Shown one piece after another: positions 63,306 through 64,000 of a stretch of DNA of 64,000 bases (the first letter of the stretch is position 1; every line of letters starts with the position of its first letter). The stretch lies in the NCBI GenBank assembly GCA_963678705.1, contig OY783216.1, forward strand, positions 744,001 to 808,000, in the 5' to 3' direction. The notes beneath the pieces were generated by a model. The model was not told where the DNA came from. It worked only from the letters and a program-made list of their open reading frames with translations, and did no database searches. The stretch comes from Panorpa germanica (lineage: Eukaryota; Arthropoda; Insecta; Mecoptera; Panorpidae). A program made the position numbers and the translations under genes.

Positions 63306-64000
63306 CGAAAATATGTTTGACCTTACCTAAAAAACATACTGTAGTACTAGTAGCAGTACAATCCGTTCCTTAGATTATAACTTTTTTGTTACATAAGCTA
63401 CAATAAAAAGTTATTAATAAATTTTTTTGATAATATTATTATCTACAAAAAAGAACTTCACAAAATTTTTGTGGGACTTATCGTTTTCAAGAAAAACAAA
63501 AGAAACTAACTACACTCTTATTTCCAAGTTGGTGACCCTCACGCGAATTTCGTTTCTATATCCAGGCTGGAGTATTTTTACATGATGGCATACAAAAACA
63601 ATTGCTGCCTACCCGAAATACACTTTCGGTCTCTCTTTCACGACGTTTTCCCTCGATCAACAGAACAGCGACGATTCTTCTAGTTTGTTAAAAAGTAATT
63701 ATCTTTAACTCCATCAGATGATGTGCAAAGATGCGCTAATTGTTTTTTTAACATACATTTCTCAAGGCTGACACAGTGACTCGATTTTGTAAACGGTCAA
63801 CTGACAAAATGTGTCAATTACAAAAAATTGGATCACATGTCCGTCTTCACCTTCCGTATATGCAAGGTTACGCTGTGGTCCTTCGCACATGCCTCTAACT
63901 ACCGGCACCGGCTCCAACAATATACCAGTATACAGTATGGATATTTTAAGACTTTTATTCTACCAAATTTCTATTTTTGGATCCACGTTAGTTGTTACGT
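63306..64000. other. Intergenic to the window end
   Basis: 63375-63500 is the diverged reverse copy of the repeat at 4806-4985. Beyond it I see no gene or element. Confidence 0.45.

Overview
The window reads as nuclear DNA of an insect, most probably a moth or butterfly (Lepidoptera). It is AT-rich, its genes carry GT-AG introns, and it holds a tandem array of antennal ionotropic receptor (IR) genes of the IR75 type amid dense non-autonomous DNA transposons and Helitrons. Nothing bacterial (operons, Shine-Dalgarno sites, CRISPR) is present. The species assignment is inference.

Layout. (1) 1-17076, plus strand: an IR array. The last two exons of one IR gene lie at 1-336, a small mitochondrial complex I assembly factor gene (NDUFAF2-like) at 933-1385, and two complete nine-exon IR genes at 2795-9736 and 11325-17076. 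Exons 2-8 have identical lengths in the two complete IR genes, so they are tandem duplicates, but their introns carry different transposons. (2) 17.7-22.4 kb: a possible promoter region, a SPATA6-like gene on the plus strand (18968-20125), and a convergent intronless minus-strand gene (22370-20745) with two THAP zinc fingers and a P-element-transposase-like helical region. (3) 26.6-33.4 kb, minus strand: a 21-exon tau-tubulin kinase (TTBK/Asator) gene, reconstructed here with every exon in phase (1329 codons from the candidate first ATG). (4) 33.4-64 kb: about 30 kb with no protein gene I can defend. It holds one tRNA-His(GTG) at 52575-52646 and many interspersed repeats.

The genes are functionally unrelated neighbours (chemoreception, complex I assembly, sperm flagellum, DNA binding, kinase) and not one pathway. 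The most distinctive content is the IR duplication with altered ligand-pocket residues, the double-THAP P-element-derived gene, and about ten transposon families whose ends and target-site duplications (TSDs) can be read directly. These include hAT-like elements with 8-bp duplications, two TTAA-flanked elements, non-autonomous Helitrons ending CTAG|T after a hairpin, and two long fold-back elements.

Limits: all alignments were done by eye, splice sites are predictions without transcripts, and many repeat boundaries inside degraded copies are approximate.
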